Shown: positions 22,422 to 34,379, numbered from the stretch's first letter. The stretch: 64,000 nt of DNA from Neoceratodus forsteri (GCA_016271365.2 CM057453.1:1091939001-1092003000), one strand, 5' to 3'. Made by a program: numbers and translations. Notes: generated by a model not told the origin, from the sequence alone.

Positions 22422-24807
22422 CTACTGGTTCCTCTGGAAGAGCCATAGGCTGTGGGAGAGGAAAGGAGTCGGGTGGTGTGAGGCAACGTCGTGGCTGGAG
22501 CTCCTGCTGCGTGTTTGGGCGGGGGCGGGCTTCGTAGCCTGAGGGGTCTGGCATTTATTGGCCTGCTTCCCTTGTGGTTTCACCTTGGCCCATGCCCGCT
22601 TGCGAAAGGGACAATGCTGTGGTTGAGGGGCTCTGTACAAGTCGTCGACCTCCTTGAGAGCAGTGCCCTTCTCACACAGTCCAGTGATGATATCCTTGAC
22701 ATCACCACCGAACAGCACCAAACCCCTGAAGGGCACATCCTGGATTGCAGACTGCACCTCGGGGACCAAACCCGACACTCTGAGCCAAGCATGCTGCTGC
22801 AAACCTACGGCGAACACAGAGCTCCTACCAGCAGCATCCACTGCATCGTATGAAGCACAAAGCATGTGCCTGCTGGCCAAACGAGCAGATCGGACTAGGT
22901 CTGCCACTTCCTGTTTAGTCTGTGACTCAGGAAGGGAGTCCAGTTTAGCTTCCACCTCGCTAAGGATGGCCATCTGGTAATCCCCCATATGGGCGACGTA
23001 GCTCAAGGCCCTAATTCCCAGAGTGGAAGAAGCGAAGACCTTCTTCCCATACTGGTCCACAAGACGGGATTCCTTATCGGGTGGTGACGAGCTCAAATGC
23101 TTAGGATTGGCTGTCTGGCTGTGGGCGGCACTGATCACGACCAAGTCAGCCTTGGGGTGAGAGGTAAGAAACTCGACACCCTCAGGAGCCTGATATAGCC
23201 TGTCCACCTTCCTCGGAAGGGGGGGCTATAGCAGAGGGTTGCTTCCAGATAGTGGAAACATGGTCTGCATGAGGCTCGATCCAGGGTGGAACCAAGGTAG
23301 GAGCGACTTCTGGCAGATCTAAATGGGCAGCTAGTTTTTTCAGCTAGTTTCTGCCGCTGTTGATCCGGCTTCAAAGAGTGCCACTGATGGATGGCCTGGA
23401 TTTTGCGCAGCGACTCCGTAAAGGAAGGATCCTCTGGAGGAGTCCTCGACCTAGGCTTATCCGATTTGGGCTCTTCTTCCAATCGGACGCCAGATTACGT
23501 CACAGAAGGCTCAGGAGGATGAAGAAGAGGCTCCACCTCCTGACGCAGGGGAGGAACGGACCCCTTGGGAAGCCCTCTGGGAAGCGAATCCAACTCGGCT
23601 TTGGAACCGGAGGGCTCACCTCTGGTATCCAGAGTAGGGAGTCTCTCGTCTCCGACGTAGGGGGTCCGGAACCTGGACCAGCATCGGAAGACGACTCTCC
23701 GCCTCCCTGGTGAGCTGAGGAGGAGGAGGAGGTGGATACAGATACTGGGTGTATCCATAAGGTGCATATCCATAATCAGACGGTGGGTAACCCGGCGTCA
23801 GGTAATGAGGCACCATGTACTGCGGCATCTGATAGGCCGGCTTCGGGTACTGGGGCACCGGATACTGCGGACCCGGGTATGACAGCGTCAGATACCAGGT
23901 AACCAGGTGGTCTGCTGGGGTAGACGGCCCGGCAGGGCGCTCCACGGGCGGGCCTGGAACCAGAGGCCCGGCAGGCCTGGCGTGGGAGTGGCATCTGGGA
24001 GGGGGATGTCGCCCTGTGTAGGCAGGACCTGCGTCCAGGGAACAGACGTCGGGTCGTCTGGCACAGCAGGAGGGAGATCTGACAGGAGTGCGGAAAGATC
24101 ATCAGCATTGCCCGGGGTCAGGCTGAGGGGAGACCCAGGGTCCCCGGAGGGCAGCAAAGGCTGCGGGGAGCCAGGCGGAATAGGGTCCGCATCGCTTGTC
24201 AGCTGGCTGCCGGGCATCCCGACGTCTGGACTTATCGGCAGAGTCCGTGGCGGACGCCTGAGGAGCTGACATCCAACTTGGCGAACCCTTCGCCCGAGGC
24301 AGGCCACAAAGGATGGGCGGTCTGGTTGGCCGGAACGGGGTCCATGCGTCGCCCCAAAGGGTCGAACGACTTAGCGGCCGATTCCATGCGGGCATCAGAG
24401 GAGCTGACATGCAGCCTTACCGGGATTGGAGGCCTCCAGTAGCCCGGAAGGGCACGAGCCGGATGGGCGGACTGACGCCATCTTGGAAGCCTCCAAGACA
24501 GCCGTCAGAGTGGTTCCTCTGGGGACATTGTAATATGGCGACTCCCTTTGAGGGAGTAGAATCCTGACGGAGCTTTTTTCAACTCCTTCTCCTTGGAGGT
24601 CATTTTCTTTTTAAGGATATGGGCCCCAAGGGACTGCTGCCTCCGTCTGCGGGTGGTGTAGTCGAATTTCAGGCAATGCTGGCACTTCTTCACTTGATGG
24701 TCCGGGCCCAGACAGAAGAGACACTGGGAATGGCCATCCTTGTGCGGGAGTTGGGCGCCGCATGAGTGACACTTATTCTTGTGCTCGGAGAGTATAGGGG
24801 ACAACAT
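22422..24807 (-). pseudogene. DIRS Gag-like ORF of B, broken
   Basis: Starts at ATG 24807 (MLSPILSEHKNKCHSCG). Two zinc-binding clusters follow: CHSCG and QCLFCLGPDHQVKKCQHC. A frameshift comes near 24560. The middle has a Pro/Tyr-rich tract with repeated YP/QY units (23945-23616: PGPQYPVPQYPKPAYQMPQY...). The best-preserved part is the 261-residue C-terminal frame 23207-22422 (MDRLYQAPEGVEFLTSHPKA ... FRGLVLFGGDVKDIITGL), nearly collinear with E (about 38870-39480) and recognisably like D. It likely corresponds to the capsid-like region. Confidence 0.78.
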
Positions 24808-24957
24808 ACACCACCCAAAAAAGTAACTATTTATGGAATTAAATCGAGGAAAAAAGCGTTGGTAGAACTACCAGCGACAGGCTGACAAAGCGTTGAACTT
24901 TACTGGAAATTGCTGACACAAGCTAACAGTGGAAAGAACTGAAGGGTGTGGGGACCG

Positions 24958-24965
24958 CCTTTATA
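24958..24965 (-). promoter_or_regulatory. Possible TATA box in 5' terminal repeat of B
   Basis: TATAAAGG on the minus strand, about 130 bp inside the 5' terminus and 150 bp before the Gag ATG. The same octamer sits at the equivalent place in E (37039-37046). Promoter function is inferred. Confidence 0.4.
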
Positions 24966-25090
24966 CTGTCGGTCACCTGACATGTGGGGCGGTCCCATCA
25001 AGACTGCTGGCTCGAAATTCTTCCGTGGGGTCCTGATGCGCTTCAGTCCTATATGTAATTACCTACTGCATGAGCCCTCTCTAAGTAAGA

Positions 25091-26160
25091 TCTCCCTTTT
25101 TTTTCCAGTCATTTTCCACTTTTAGGGGTTGCATCTTTACATCTTTATCTCCTTGGTGTCTCTCCTTGACTCGAAAACCTGGGCTAGTATTGCGTTTCTT
25201 GGGTCCTGGCTCTGCTATTGTCAGGTCTCTTGAGAGAAGGGGCTCTCAATAATTTTCTTACCGTATTGTGTTTTGGTCATATAGGATCCCTGACCTCTAA
25301 CCTTCTGTAGTTCTCATACCTAAGGATGGACAACCCTGGATGGCAATGCAGTTTCAGGGCTCATAGCTGTAGTCCAGTTTCTAAGACTTCAGGGAAGTAT
25401 TCCTTCCCCTGGAATATACCCATCCCTGGCCTGGTCCTGTGGAATTTTTGTGGACCTTTGTACTTTGCTTGAGGGTCGTCTAGCCACTGGAGAGCATAAG
25501 CGGTGCTTTTTTCTGCAGTGGGAATAAGCCAACTCTTCTGACATCACTGTTCTGCTGGGAGCTCGGGAGGGGCCCCCGCTGCAGACACTCGCTCTCCCTT
25601 TTCCTGCTCCGTTATTTATTTTATTTAGTTTTTGTTGACCGGGTAAGTGCACTAGACAAATCCTGCCTATTTTCAGGCACGACCTGGGAGAGGGGGATAC
25701 AGATGAATGCCAACTGACCTTGAACCAGATTAAGCTGTTGGTGGTATTTTTAGTCCTTTTTTAGTTTATATCCTGGTCATCCTTTCGCCACTACTAGGGC
25801 CCTCCTCACAACCCTCTCTTCTCCTCCGAGAGACATTTTTTATTCCTTTGTTCCTTTTGTATCCTGTATCCTTTTATCTGTCCCTTGGGCTCCCTTGCTC
25901 CATCCCTTCTTTTCTTGCTCTTTGTTTCCTGTCCAGGCGAAAAGAACGGGGAGGGGGGGGCGTCAGTTACTGGTTAGCCTGCGAGCGCCTTGTCATACGC
26001 TTGCCTCGTGGGCAGTGCCATCCCCATCTGTCTCCGCCTCTGAAGCTTTTAAATGTTTATGTTGCTGTGGGGTCCTGATGCCTCCGACAAGGATCCACCA
26101 GTACTGAGTGGTGAAGATATTCTGGAAAATCAAGAATTTCGGTAAGTATGTAATTTTCAT
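25091..26160 (+). mobile_element. DIRS-type element C, right part with 3' terminus
   Basis: Continues C after the B insertion. The C/T-rich stretch 25740-25940 (TTTATCTGTCCCTTGGGCTC) aligns with A at 18945-19020 (CTTTTTCTGTCCCTTGGACTC), which shows shared 3' architecture. The right terminus, ending GGTAAGTATGTAATTTTCAT at 26160, is the inverse of C's left end and a relative of A's right end. No coding potential is seen. Confidence 0.72.
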
Positions 26161-27124
26161 TTTTAAATGGTATGTTACGTAAAATGCTTTTTTTCGCATA
26201 CTTGGTATGTGAGTAGTGTCTTCTGTATGATAGGAGTAATAAAATTATTCTGGGAAATGCCCAAGAAATTGTGGTGTGTAGATGAATGAGCAGTCATTTG
26301 GAGCATGTAATAAGCTATGAGAATGAGCAAGTCGAGGATGTAAGAGATTTGGCTAAACAACCAGAAGAGGTACAAAAAAGTGCAAGCACACAGCAGCCGT
26401 ACAGCAGCTTAGAAGTACTTTCATCTTATAGGCAGTTGGTACATGTGAGATTGTGTGGGAAATGATAGACCAATGAGGCAAAATAGCAGCAAAATAAAAG
26501 ATTTATTTTTACAATTATCAAGCGGAGTTAAGGTGGCAAAATAAAAGAGAAGCAAAATAAAGTAGAATAATACAGCTAGAAGCAGCTAGCCTTCTTCTAT
26601 AGGATATTGACAGCTTCACATACTTCTACACACTGACTAACAATTCAAGGCAAGCAGGTTATATACAGCTCAGGGACATGTGATACTTTAACTCCGCTCC
26701 TGAGTCTTTATTTTACACATTATGCCTTTAAATAATGAATCAACAATTTTTATTTACGATGTGCATACATCTTTAAATCAATATAACAACACAAATGCAG
26801 TTTGAATAGAGATTACACTCTTTTTGGGGGGTTTTAACATTCAGACTGGTATCAGGAAGCACCACCCCTCCTGGCTGTAGCATAAAAATAGCTAAGATTT
26901 GGCCGGCTGGCCGCCTGGCTTTTGGGGAAACTGCTGCAGCTGAAGGAGGAGCTCTAATGGTGCATTGCAATGTCTTTTGGAACTGTAGAAACCTTCATTT
27001 TGCAGAAGTCCTCAAAACAGCCAGTATTCTCCTTGTTTCGCCTCCGGAGGGTATGTGAATCATATCCTGTTTGATTTTGAAGCAAAACTCAGCAGAATAA
27101 TTAGTGCTAGCGAGTAGAACTGCT
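26161..27124. other. Stretch without recognised feature
   Basis: AT-rich, with an AGCAAAATAAA repeat-like patch at 26480-26560. No gene recognised. Confidence 0.4.
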
Positions 27125-27187
27125 TCGCGATGGTGCGAGCTTTCGAGCGGTAATTATCTTACCGGCGCTCGCACTATCTCATTGCGA
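27125..27187. repeat. Short palindrome, 63 bp
   Basis: The arms TCGCGATGGTGCGAGC...GAGCGGTAA and TTACCGGCGCTCGCACTATC...TTGCGA are imperfect reverse complements around a 5-base loop (TTATC). CpG-rich in an AT-rich setting. It could be a tiny MITE or a structured element. Confidence 0.5.
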
Positions 27188-27224
27188 TACACAAATTCTT
27201 GATGTTTTAGCCCTCTATTACAGC

Positions 27225-27537
27225 CAAGGCCCCTGGAATTCTGCGGTTGCAGAATTTGCATCATGCCGCATAATATATATAGTGCCGCAGAATTCATCGT
27301 TTTTGGTGAATTTTCATATAAATATACTGTTTTTCTATAGTGTCAGGCTTTCTTTCCCACCTTGTTTATCTTGAAGCCCCTCCTCTATGCTCAGCATATG
27401 ATGTCATCGATGACATCACATATTTAGTCAATGACAGGACTGCATTCTGCCAGAGAAATGAATAAATCATGCCTCAGAAATCAGAAAATGCTGCCGCAGA
27501 AATCAGAAAATTCTGCCGCAGAACACCAGGGGCCCTG
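27225..27537. mobile_element. hAT-like MITE, 313 bp, with 8-bp target duplication
   Basis: The terminal inverted repeats CAAGGCCCCTGG (27225) and CCAGGGGCCCTG (27537) flank an AT-rich interior with no ORF. Identical 8-bp direct repeats ATTACAGC border it at 27217-27224 and 27538-27545. An 8-bp duplication and a CAGGG-type terminus are hallmarks of hAT DNA transposons. Internal (C)CGCAGAA repeats occur next to the right end. Confidence 0.8.
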
Positions 27538-27545
27538 ATTACAGC

Positions 27546-28808
27546 TCCTAGGCATAGCAGGGATAAAATAAAATGGCTCAAGGGATTTTGTAATTACTTT
27601 TAAATCTTGCAGGGCGCAAGCAAGCCCTCGGAGAACAGTGGAGTACAATGGGGCTTTTTCAGGGTATTTAAACACAGCACCCTGCCATTTTAAACTACTG
27701 GAGTTTCTTATTTACTGCACCCTCTATCAAATGGGCAGAAACCAAATAAGTTAGTACACAGGGATCCTGCGGACCCCTTTTCTTTTTACCTTAATATTTT
27801 AAATCTGTTATTATACTAAGGAAAGTTACACAGGCTCCAGACATACAGACTGCTTTAAAACATAGCAGCAGTCTTGTCGTCGAGTATAGTTGCAGGGTCT
27901 TTTCTTTTGGGGAAAAATTATCTCTAGGATGTACTGGAAAGGAAAGAATGGACATATGGACACACATACACAAACCATGAAAACAAAGTGGGTGGCCAGC
28001 CAAACAAACATAGAGTAATGACACTGACAAAGTAAAGTGGTACATCTAGGATCATTATTTGTAACGGGGGGGGGGGGTTCCTTACCCTATCACAGTACAT
28101 TTGGATGAAGTTAATACCTCATCCAAACTTTCTATCATCTGCCACCATTAGACAGTGATTAAAAAATAAAACACCCGGTGCCATGGCCTGGCTTCCTTAT
28201 TTAAAGAGCAACTGTAGATCTCATAATACAGAAATAATTTATAGTGATATAATTTTGTGCCTTTACTTCTCCAGAGCTGGGTTAAAATGAAGTGATGAAA
28301 TGCAGCTTGTATTTTATTGTACTGTAGGGAATGGGCGCATTTGCATCAATAAGTCAATAAATAAAACAAAACAGGACAGGCTGTGGTTTAAAATTATTTT
28401 TATCCACGCTCCAGAGGTGTATGGATACGAGGCCGATTGCCAGTTGGCCTTACATCCCTGGGAAGGCATCAGAATTCATTAAACCACAGATTGGACTGGC
28501 TTATTGTACAAAAAAAAATAATGAAATATACAGAAACATGGTTGTTTGGCTGTAGTTCAGGAATTCATTTTATTTCTGAAGAACAGAATGCATTAAATTG
28601 TCTCCTTCAATGGAACAGTGATGGATTCTGGTTGTTGAGTGCCACTGATTGGAAGCTAAGCCGAAAATCCAAGTGGGTGAGGTCAGCTGTGTGCAGAAGC
28701 CTTTAACTGAGGGGTAGAGAGAGAGGCAGTAGGACGTGTGGGGGGGGGGTAGGAGGGCTCTGGCCAGGGTGCCAATTGAAGAGCTAAAACAGCTGTGAAA
28801 GCTGCAGA
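27546..28808. other. Stretch without recognised feature
   Basis: AT-rich. G runs at 28068-28078 and 28740-28749 are homopolymer tracts. No gene recognised. Confidence 0.4.
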
Positions 28809-29095
28809 TCTTACTTCGAGAAACAGCTCTTGCAGCAGGTTACACAATTAGGACTGAAGCCGGCAGGCGCCAGGACCTCATGGACATTTTCTAGCTAGCA
28901 GTATTAAGCGGGGACCGCCTCCGATGTCTGTCCCGTTACCACATCGGGCGTAGTACATAAGGAGGCGGTCCCCCCATAATCCTCAGTTCTTTTCCCGCCA
29001 TCGACTCGCTAGCATCGGCCTTTCGGTCTCTTTTCTAGCGTACGACGACTACTGAACTACCGAATAATTTCAGACTTTTTTGCTCTGCTCAACTG

Positions 29096-31352
29096 ATGTC
29101 CTCTCCAGCTTCATCTCTTGAGGGTCACCTTTCGAAGTGTGCCTGCGGCAAACGGATCCCCTTCAAGGATCCCCATTTGTCCTGTATGCATTGCCTAGGC
29201 CCGGACCATGACATCAAGGCCTGCACCTTTTGCCAGGGTTTTAATAGCCGCACCAGGATCCACCGTCAGAAGGTACTTCAGGCATTTCTTCTGGAAGAAA
29301 AGCTTAACAGTATGGACCAGGAACCTTCCTCCCGGGGAGAATCTTCATCTGAATCCCACAAGCACCTGGAGAAGGTGAGGTTTAGGTCCCCTACTCGGGC
29401 CTCGGACTCCCACAGCTCCAGCTCCAGATCAGACCACTGTCCCTCCAGGGCTCGGTCGCAGCCTTCCCCAGTCAAGGTCAGGTCTTCCAGCGGTTCTTCA
29501 TTGCTCCAGCCTCTCAAGACTTTGAGGCCCTCGGCTTCATCTACACCCTCCAGGGCCTCTTCAAAGTCAGGTGAGCGCCACAAGTCTTCATCCTCCCGTC
29601 GCTGGGACACCGACTCCAGGTCAGTCTCCCAACCACTAAGAGGTCCTGATCCGGCGCCTAGGAAAACTAAGGACCTGATGTCCCTCAAACAGACGTTGGA
29701 CCACCACCCGATGTCGGCCAGGCACTCTAAATCAGCTCGGCGCTCACAGGAGCCGATGACATCGGCTAGACACCCGTTGCCGGCCAGCCATTCGCCAGGT
29801 CTGAAGACGTTGGTCAGGGGACTGACGTCCGCTGCCCCGGAGCAGAAGACCGTACCCCCATCGCCGGCGGATGCCGGTCATAGGGATTCCACAGAGGAGG
29901 ACACCCCACAGCCCGAAGACCAGGCAGGCGACACCGAGGATGCCGGGCTCCCGCAGGAACCCTCCCTGGAGCGGGAGACCCCCGGGGACCCGACCCCGGC
30001 AACAGGCCACCAGGGCCATCGTCGGGTATGAACATTGCAGAGGTAAAGGAGCTCTTTACCTTTTGGTGGGACACCATCAAGAAGGATGTGGTCCCCGCTC
30101 ATCCTCCTCCTACTCCTTCACTGCCTACGCCCCCTCCTCCATCTAAGGGGCCAGTAGGACGACCTCCATCCCCCAAGGAGCAAACTCCACCTCCTAGGGG
30201 CAGATCTAACGACAGGAGAAGGCCTCCTTCCAAATCCCCCTCAGGGTCATCCAACCCCAGACGACGCCGGTACACTCCGGGGGAGGATTCAAGATCGGAT
30301 ACTTGAGTACTCCAGATCACCTTCTCCACTCAGCATCCCCTCTCCTGATCCACACGACCTCCCCAGGTCTCTACTGGATGATCCCTCTTTCACCGAGATC
30401 ATGAGGCACATCCAGGACAACATGGGGTGGGATGCTGAGGAGCTTGACCCCGAATGACAACGCCTTGCCCGCTACCTTTGGCAAAAAGACCCGAAGCCTG
30501 TGGTAGTGCCACCCTTGGTGGACACCTTCGCGGACGTCACCAAGGCTGCATGGAATCGTCCGCACTCCACTCCCGCGGTGTCGAAGAAGGCTGACCGCCT
30601 GTACAAGGCCCCTAGGGAGGACCAGTATTTGGCGAACCAACCTCTGGCAGATTCCCTGGTTATCACTGCTTCACATGACCGGTCTCAGAGACCCCAGCAT
30701 ATGAGCACTCAGCCACCGGACCAGGAATCCAAGCAATTGGATGCCCTGGGGAGGCGCATACACGGCTGCTACTTGTGCCATCAGGTCACTGAACTACCTT
30801 ACCCATATGGTTCAGTTCCAGAACGCCCTGTGGGAACAGGGCCAGGACCTGGTTGAAATGCTTCCCGATGGCAACCAGAAAGCGGAGCTCCTAAACCTTC
30901 TCCGCACCGGGTCAGATGTGGGGACCTAAGTGCTTAGAGCCGCATACGACTCTGCGGACTCTTCGGCCAGAGCTCCAGCCTCAGGCGTCTGTCTCCAGAG
31001 ATGCTCCTGGCTCCGTGTCTCCGGCTTTACTGTGGACGTACAGAAAAACATTCTAGATGTCCCATATGACAGCGTAGTGCTGTTTGGTGAAGCCTCCGAG
31101 AAGGTCATCACCAAGCTCCAAGATGCCGGGAAAGCAGTCCGATCTGTACAAGCCATGTACACATCTAGGCCTAGTTCCTTTCGCAGGAACCAGAACCGTT
31201 TTCACGGCCGGCTACAAAGGCAGCAGCAACGTTCCGGCCAGCAGCAGAGGGGCATTTTCTCGTGCAAGGCACAGGCCAAATTGTCCCCAGGCAGAGGCCA
31301 ACACTACTCAAAGTCGGCCCATCCCGCAGGGACAAACGCTGCCACAGCATGA
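29096..31352 (+). pseudogene. DIRS Gag-like ORF of D, broken by frameshifts
   Basis: ATG at 29096 opens a 311-codon frame. Zinc-binding residues are Cys15, Cys17, Cys30, Cys33, His38, Cys43 and Cys46 (core SCMHCLGPDHDIKACTFC). A long Ser/Arg-rich basic tract follows (about residues 78-200). A frame change near 30020 leads to a Pro-rich segment ending at a TGA (30304). The capsid-like region resumes at ~30370 and is split again near 30780 and 30925. Its end, 30930-31352, has LRVSGFTVDVQKNILDVPYD and a Gln/Arg-rich tail (QRQQQRSGQQQRG). The conserved order with B and E supports Gag identity, although sequence similarity to retroviral Gag is not evident. Confidence 0.8.
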
Positions 31353-31433
31353 CTCCTTCCCACCCCCCCTCCTCACGATCAATGGGCAAAGAAAGTCGGG
31401 GGTTGCATCGCACACCACCTTTCAGGGTGGCAA

Positions 31434-33070
31434 TTGATCACCACCAACAGGTGGGTTCTACAGTTGGTCAAAAATGGCCATTACCTAGAGTTCATAGACA
31501 ACCCACCTACAAGACCTCCCCTGCTTTCCTGTTATTCGGGACAGCACACCCTACTCATACAGCAGGAGGTGCTCGCACTTCTGGAAAAAGAAGCTATAGA
31601 GCCCGTACCAGGGAACCAGAGAGGACTAGGGTACTATTCTCACTTCTCCCTGGTTCCAAAGAAAACAGGGGACATCCGTCCAATACTGGACCTCAGCGAT
31701 CTCAATCTTTCGGTCACGTACAAGCGCTTCCACATGATGACCCTCTCGGGCCTGATTCCCATGCTGAAGCAGGATGCATTTCTTGCCTCCCTGGACATGC
31801 AGGACGCCTACCTGCATATTCCTGTCTCTCAGGCGCACAGGAGGTTCCTGCACCTCGAGTTTCAGGGCCGCCATTATCAGTTCCGAACTCTTCCCTTCGG
31901 GCTGTCATCGGCACCTCGGGTCTTCACGAAGTGCATGGCGGTCATAGCCGCGTCTCTGAGGAGACAGGGCCACTACGTGTTCCCCTACCTGGACGACTGG
32001 CTTCTCATGGCGCCCTCACGGGAGGCCTTGATGTCTGCCATTCACTGCACTCAGTCTCTGTTCGAGACTTTGGGCATTCTCATCAATTACAAAAAGTCAT
32101 GCCTGGTTCCGTCCCAGACGCTGCAATTCATCGGAGCAGTTCTGGACACCGTCCAAGGGAAAGCTTTCCTTCCCACGGACAGAGCGGGACACATCACATC
32201 CCTCATCAGGGAATTGTTGGTGAAGAAGACCGTCCCAGCCACACTGGTCCTTTGCCTGCTCGGACACATGGCTGCGGCCATTGCAAGAGTCCCACTAGTC
32301 TGTCTCCACATGCGAGTAACCCAGTGGATGTTACGGGTACAATGGAACCAAAGGCAAGACCATCTGCAGCATCCAATCCGAATCACGAAGACTGTAATTC
32401 GGGATTGGCAATGGTGGCTACATTCAGGGAAACTCTTGGCGGGAGTCCCCTTCACAGCGCCATCCCCGACTGTGACACTCTCCACAGACGCCTCAAGGCT
32501 CGGGTGAGGAGCGCACCTTGATGGTGTTCAGTCTCCGGGCCTGTGGACAGCCCAGGAGTCTCATCTCCACATAAATATACTGGAAATGTGGGCAGTTCTT
32601 TACGCCCTGCAGGCCTCCCAGTCACAGATTCCACCAGGTACACTTCTGTTACAGACGGACAAGTCTGCGGTGATATATTACCTCAGCAAACAAGGAGGCA
32701 CCCACTCCTACCTGCTTTGCAGAGAGGCCATGAGAGTGTGGGATTGGGTCTTGCAACACAGCACAAACCTTATTGCAGTTCATGTTCTGGGAGTGGACAA
32801 CATCATCGCAGACAGCCGAACCACACTCGGGCCAGAGTCCACGAATGGGAACTACTCCAGGAGGTAGCAGAAGATCTGTTTCGCAGATGGGGTACTCCAG
32901 AGATAGATCTCTTTGCGTCCCCATACAACGCAAAACTGCCCAATTTTTGCTGGCTAGATCCAGGGCCTGGTGTTTTCTGGCAAGACGTATTGTCCCTCTC
33001 CTGGGCGGGCAGATTCCTTTATGCCTTTCCTCCTTTCCCGTTGATCCAGAGAGTTCTTTTAAAACTCCGC
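31434..33070 (+). pseudogene. DIRS reverse transcriptase/RNase H of D, one stop and one frameshift
   Basis: Copies element RNA into DNA. A single frame runs from 31434 to 32867 and is interrupted only by TGA at 32505-32507. RT motifs in order: SHFSLVPKKTGDIRPILDLS (about residues 67-86), SLDMQDAYLHIP (motif A), LPFGLSSAPRVFTKC (motif B), YLDD at 31986-31997 (residue 185, motif C), then GILINYKKSCLVPSQTLQFIG. RNase H begins TVTLSTDAS; the TGA replaces the Trp of the GWGAH block. QTDKSAVIYYLSKQGGTHSY and LIAVHVLGVDNIIAD follow. A frame change near 32815 moves the C-terminal extension (HEWELLQEVAEDLFRRWGTP...YAFPPFPLIQRVLL) into another frame. ATG 31434 may not be the true start. Confidence 0.88.
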
Positions 33071-33084
33071 AGGTAGCAAGCGAC

Positions 33085-34295
33085 ACTCATTTTGATCGCA
33101 CCCTTCTGGCCCAGACAGCTATGGTTCCCTCTCTTGCATCAGCTATCCCAGGAACCTCCAGTGCCTTTGCCAATCAGCTCCCATTTACTGTCTCAGGAGG
33201 CGGGTTCCTTAGTCCATCCGGATCTACGTTCCCTGAACCTGCATGCTTGGCTCCTAGAGACATAGCCATGATGCGTTACGGGGTCTTGCAAGAAGTGGCA
33301 GATATGCTTACTGCCGCTAGGAAACCAGCTACCCACGTGACCTACACCATGAAGTGGCGCATGTTCTGTTTATGGGTTCAAGCGCACGGTTTTTCGCCTT
33401 TGGACTGTCCAGAGAAGCTGGTACTGGACTACCAGCTATCCCTTTTCCACTCCGGCCTGGCTTACTCCTCGATTAAGGTGCACCTTTGTGCCATTTCAGC
33501 CTACCATGCACCCGTAGGCCAACGCACTGTAGCCCAGCTGGACACGACATGTACCTTTTTGAGGGTCGTCCTTCACCTTAGGCCCCCGATTAAGGATCCA
33601 GTCCCTCCATGGGATTTACCCTTCGTCCTGGAGCAGCTCACGCTGCCACCTTTTGAACCAGCCACGGATTGCGAGCTACGTTTCCTCTCTTGGAAAACAT
33701 TGTTTTTAGTTGCAGTTACTTCTGCCAGAAAGATTTCTGAAATGCACGCACTTATGCACAAAGAGCCTTATTTTGTTTTCCACCAGGACAGGGTATCCCT
33801 AAGGACTAATCCTAAATTTCTGCCTAAGGTGGTCTCAGCTCTCACCCTTAATCAGGACATCGATCTACCAGTGTATTTTCCGAAATACTCTAATCGAGGA
33901 GAAGCCCTTAATGCACTCTTGATGTGCATAGGTGCCTCAGATACTAGCTGACCAGAACCAAACAACACCGAAAGTCAGGCCAACTTGTCGTCTCCTTTGC
34001 CCATAGGATGAAGGGAGCTTCTGTCTCGCAGCAGTCGCTGTCCAGGTGGCTTATCCAGTGCATTACGTTCTGTTACCAGAAGCGCAACAAACCCTTACCG
34101 GGCGCAGTTAAGGTTCATGCTACCAGTGGGGTGGCTACCTCTTTTGCGGCTTTAAAGAACGTATCCACCTCAGCTATTTGCGCTGCAGCTACTTGGAGCT
34201 CCGTGCATACCTTTATCAGGCATTACAGCCTGGACATTGCATCAAGGCGAAGAGCAAGGTTCGGTCTAGCAGTCCTTCAAGGACTTCTGTCCTAG
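33085..34295 (+). pseudogene. DIRS tyrosine recombinase of D, frameshifted, HxxR box altered
   Basis: The first ~170 bases still read as the RT/RNase H C-terminal region (LILIAPFWPRQLWF-like) in a neighbouring frame. The recombinase proper starts at ~33256 (RDIAMMRYGVLQEVADMLTA). It includes the core-binding helices (SSIKVHLCAISAYHAPVGQR) and the first catalytic Arg in VAVTSARKISEMHAL (about 33711-33755). A frameshift near 33918 moves the rest to the frame ending at TAG 34295. The H-x-x-R box reads HATS, so its Arg is lost, whereas B and E have HSTR. The Tyr region FIRHYSLDIASRRRAR is kept. The protein is therefore doubly disabled. Confidence 0.86.
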
Positions 34296-34379
34296 GCTCG
34301 AGGTAGCTCGAGGATTTCTACTTTTCCTCCTCCCGATGGTGCATGATTGCCATTACTGCTTGGAAATCAGTCCTAATGG

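Larger units (their letters stand above)
14831..25090 (-). mobile_element. DIRS-type element B, full length, minus strand (interrupted by A)
   Basis: The 5' terminus is at 25090 and the 3' terminus at 14831, where AGTACAGTTACGTAAG is the inverse of the 3' ends of D and E. The 5' repeat (~24940-25090) and 3' repeat (14831-15025) are inverted copies carrying CTTGCAGTAGGTAATTAC, GACTGAAGC and TTTCTAGCTAGCAG. The ICR lies at 19336-19436. Gag, RT/RNase H and tyrosine recombinase follow in order leftward from 24807 to 19529. Element A occupies 15026-19262, between B's ICR and its 3' repeat. B is of the same subfamily as E (GCAGTAGG) and very similar to it in protein sequence. All its ORFs are broken. 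Confidence 0.9.

Noticed and set aside
31262..32521. 419-codon open frame overlapping the RT of element D
   Set aside because: It is the +1 shadow of the RT frame. It lacks RT motifs and is explained by codon bias of the true frame.
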